Notes under the pieces: model-generated
Told to the model about the DNA's origin: nothing
Database searches by the model: none
What the model saw: only the letters and a program-made list of their open reading frames with translations
Part shown: in pieces, positions 15,185 through 15,239 of the stretch
How positions within the stretch are numbered: the stretch's first letter is position 1
Layout of the letters: each line of letters begins with the position of its first letter
Made by a program: the position numbers and the translations under genes
Assembly: GCA_937975765.1 (NCBI GenBank)
Contig: CALJUR010000071.1
Location: forward strand, 1-15,239
Reading direction: 5' to 3'
Length of the DNA stretch: 15,239 nucleotides
Origin: an uncultured Myxococcales bacterium
GTDB lineage: Bacteria > Myxococcota_A > UBA9042 > DTJE01

Positions 15185-15239
15185 AGATCGGAAGAGCGTC
15201 GTGTAGGGAAAGAGTGTAAATCCGGGTGGTCGCCGGAGC
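15185..15239. other. Illumina sequencing adapter at the contig end (artefact)
   Basis: From 15185 the sequence begins AGATCGGAAGAGC and continues through GTCGTGTAGGGAAAGAGTGT, which is the TruSeq universal adapter in reverse complement over 33 bases. The remainder (GGTGGTCGCCG and flanks) continues the same adapter with errors. This is not biological sequence. Confidence 0.97.

Noticed and set aside
15185..15219. The kinase C-terminus IGRASCRERV and TAA as genuine.
   Set aside because: The codons lie in sequencing adapter.

Overview
This is a very GC-rich window with strongly GC-biased third codon positions. The gene content points to a deltaproteobacterial or Myxococcota-like lineage: a giant Cys-rich MopE-motif lipoprotein, a zinc-ribbon Ser/Thr protein kinase, NrfHA, and an rpmE-DUF1385-prfA operon. 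That placement is an inference from gene content, not a phylogeny. The right end is sequencing adapter (15185-15239), and the left end lies inside a tandem repeat within a gene. The window therefore looks like a whole contig, with both terminal genes incomplete.

Left arm (1-3573, minus strand). One uninterrupted reading frame of 1191 codons encodes a secreted lipoprotein with twelve copies of the MopE-type acidic motif (C-D/N-G-x-D-D/N-D/N-C-D/N-G). It runs off the left edge. Its C-terminal part is a nearly exact 360-bp tandem repeat. A 256-bp divergent promoter region (3574-3829) separates it from the next operon.

Plus-strand redox block (3830-8967). First comes a three-gene operon: a cholesterol-oxidase-like GMC flavoprotein with a ferredoxin-like Cys cluster, a Tat-exported small subunit of the gluconate 2-dehydrogenase subunit 3 type, and a six- to seven-heme cytochrome. 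This matches the catalytic / Tat-escort / cytochrome layout of periplasmic flavin dehydrogenases. A strong hairpin (6841-6876) closes it. Then come nrfH and nrfA, the ammonia-forming nitrite reductase, whose active-site heme motif is CxxCH rather than CxxCK. A GYD-domain gene follows (9082-9390).

Convergent junction (9391-9534). A 29-bp GC-rich tandem repeat and a perfect hairpin separate the GYD gene from recN.

Minus-strand housekeeping block (9532-13707). In order of transcription it holds rpmE (zinc-type L31), a DUF1385/YqhQ-type membrane protein, prfA (RF1), and then recN from its own promoter. The first three are tightly coupled (5-nt gap, then an ATGA overlap). A good sigma-70-type promoter precedes rpmE.

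Right arm (13915-15184, plus strand). A Ser/Thr kinase with an N-terminal zinc ribbon starts from a divergent TTGACC/TAGAAT promoter and is cut off by the adapter sequence.

No gene-free stretch exceeds 300 bases. I saw no tRNA, rRNA, CRISPR array, IS element or integrase.
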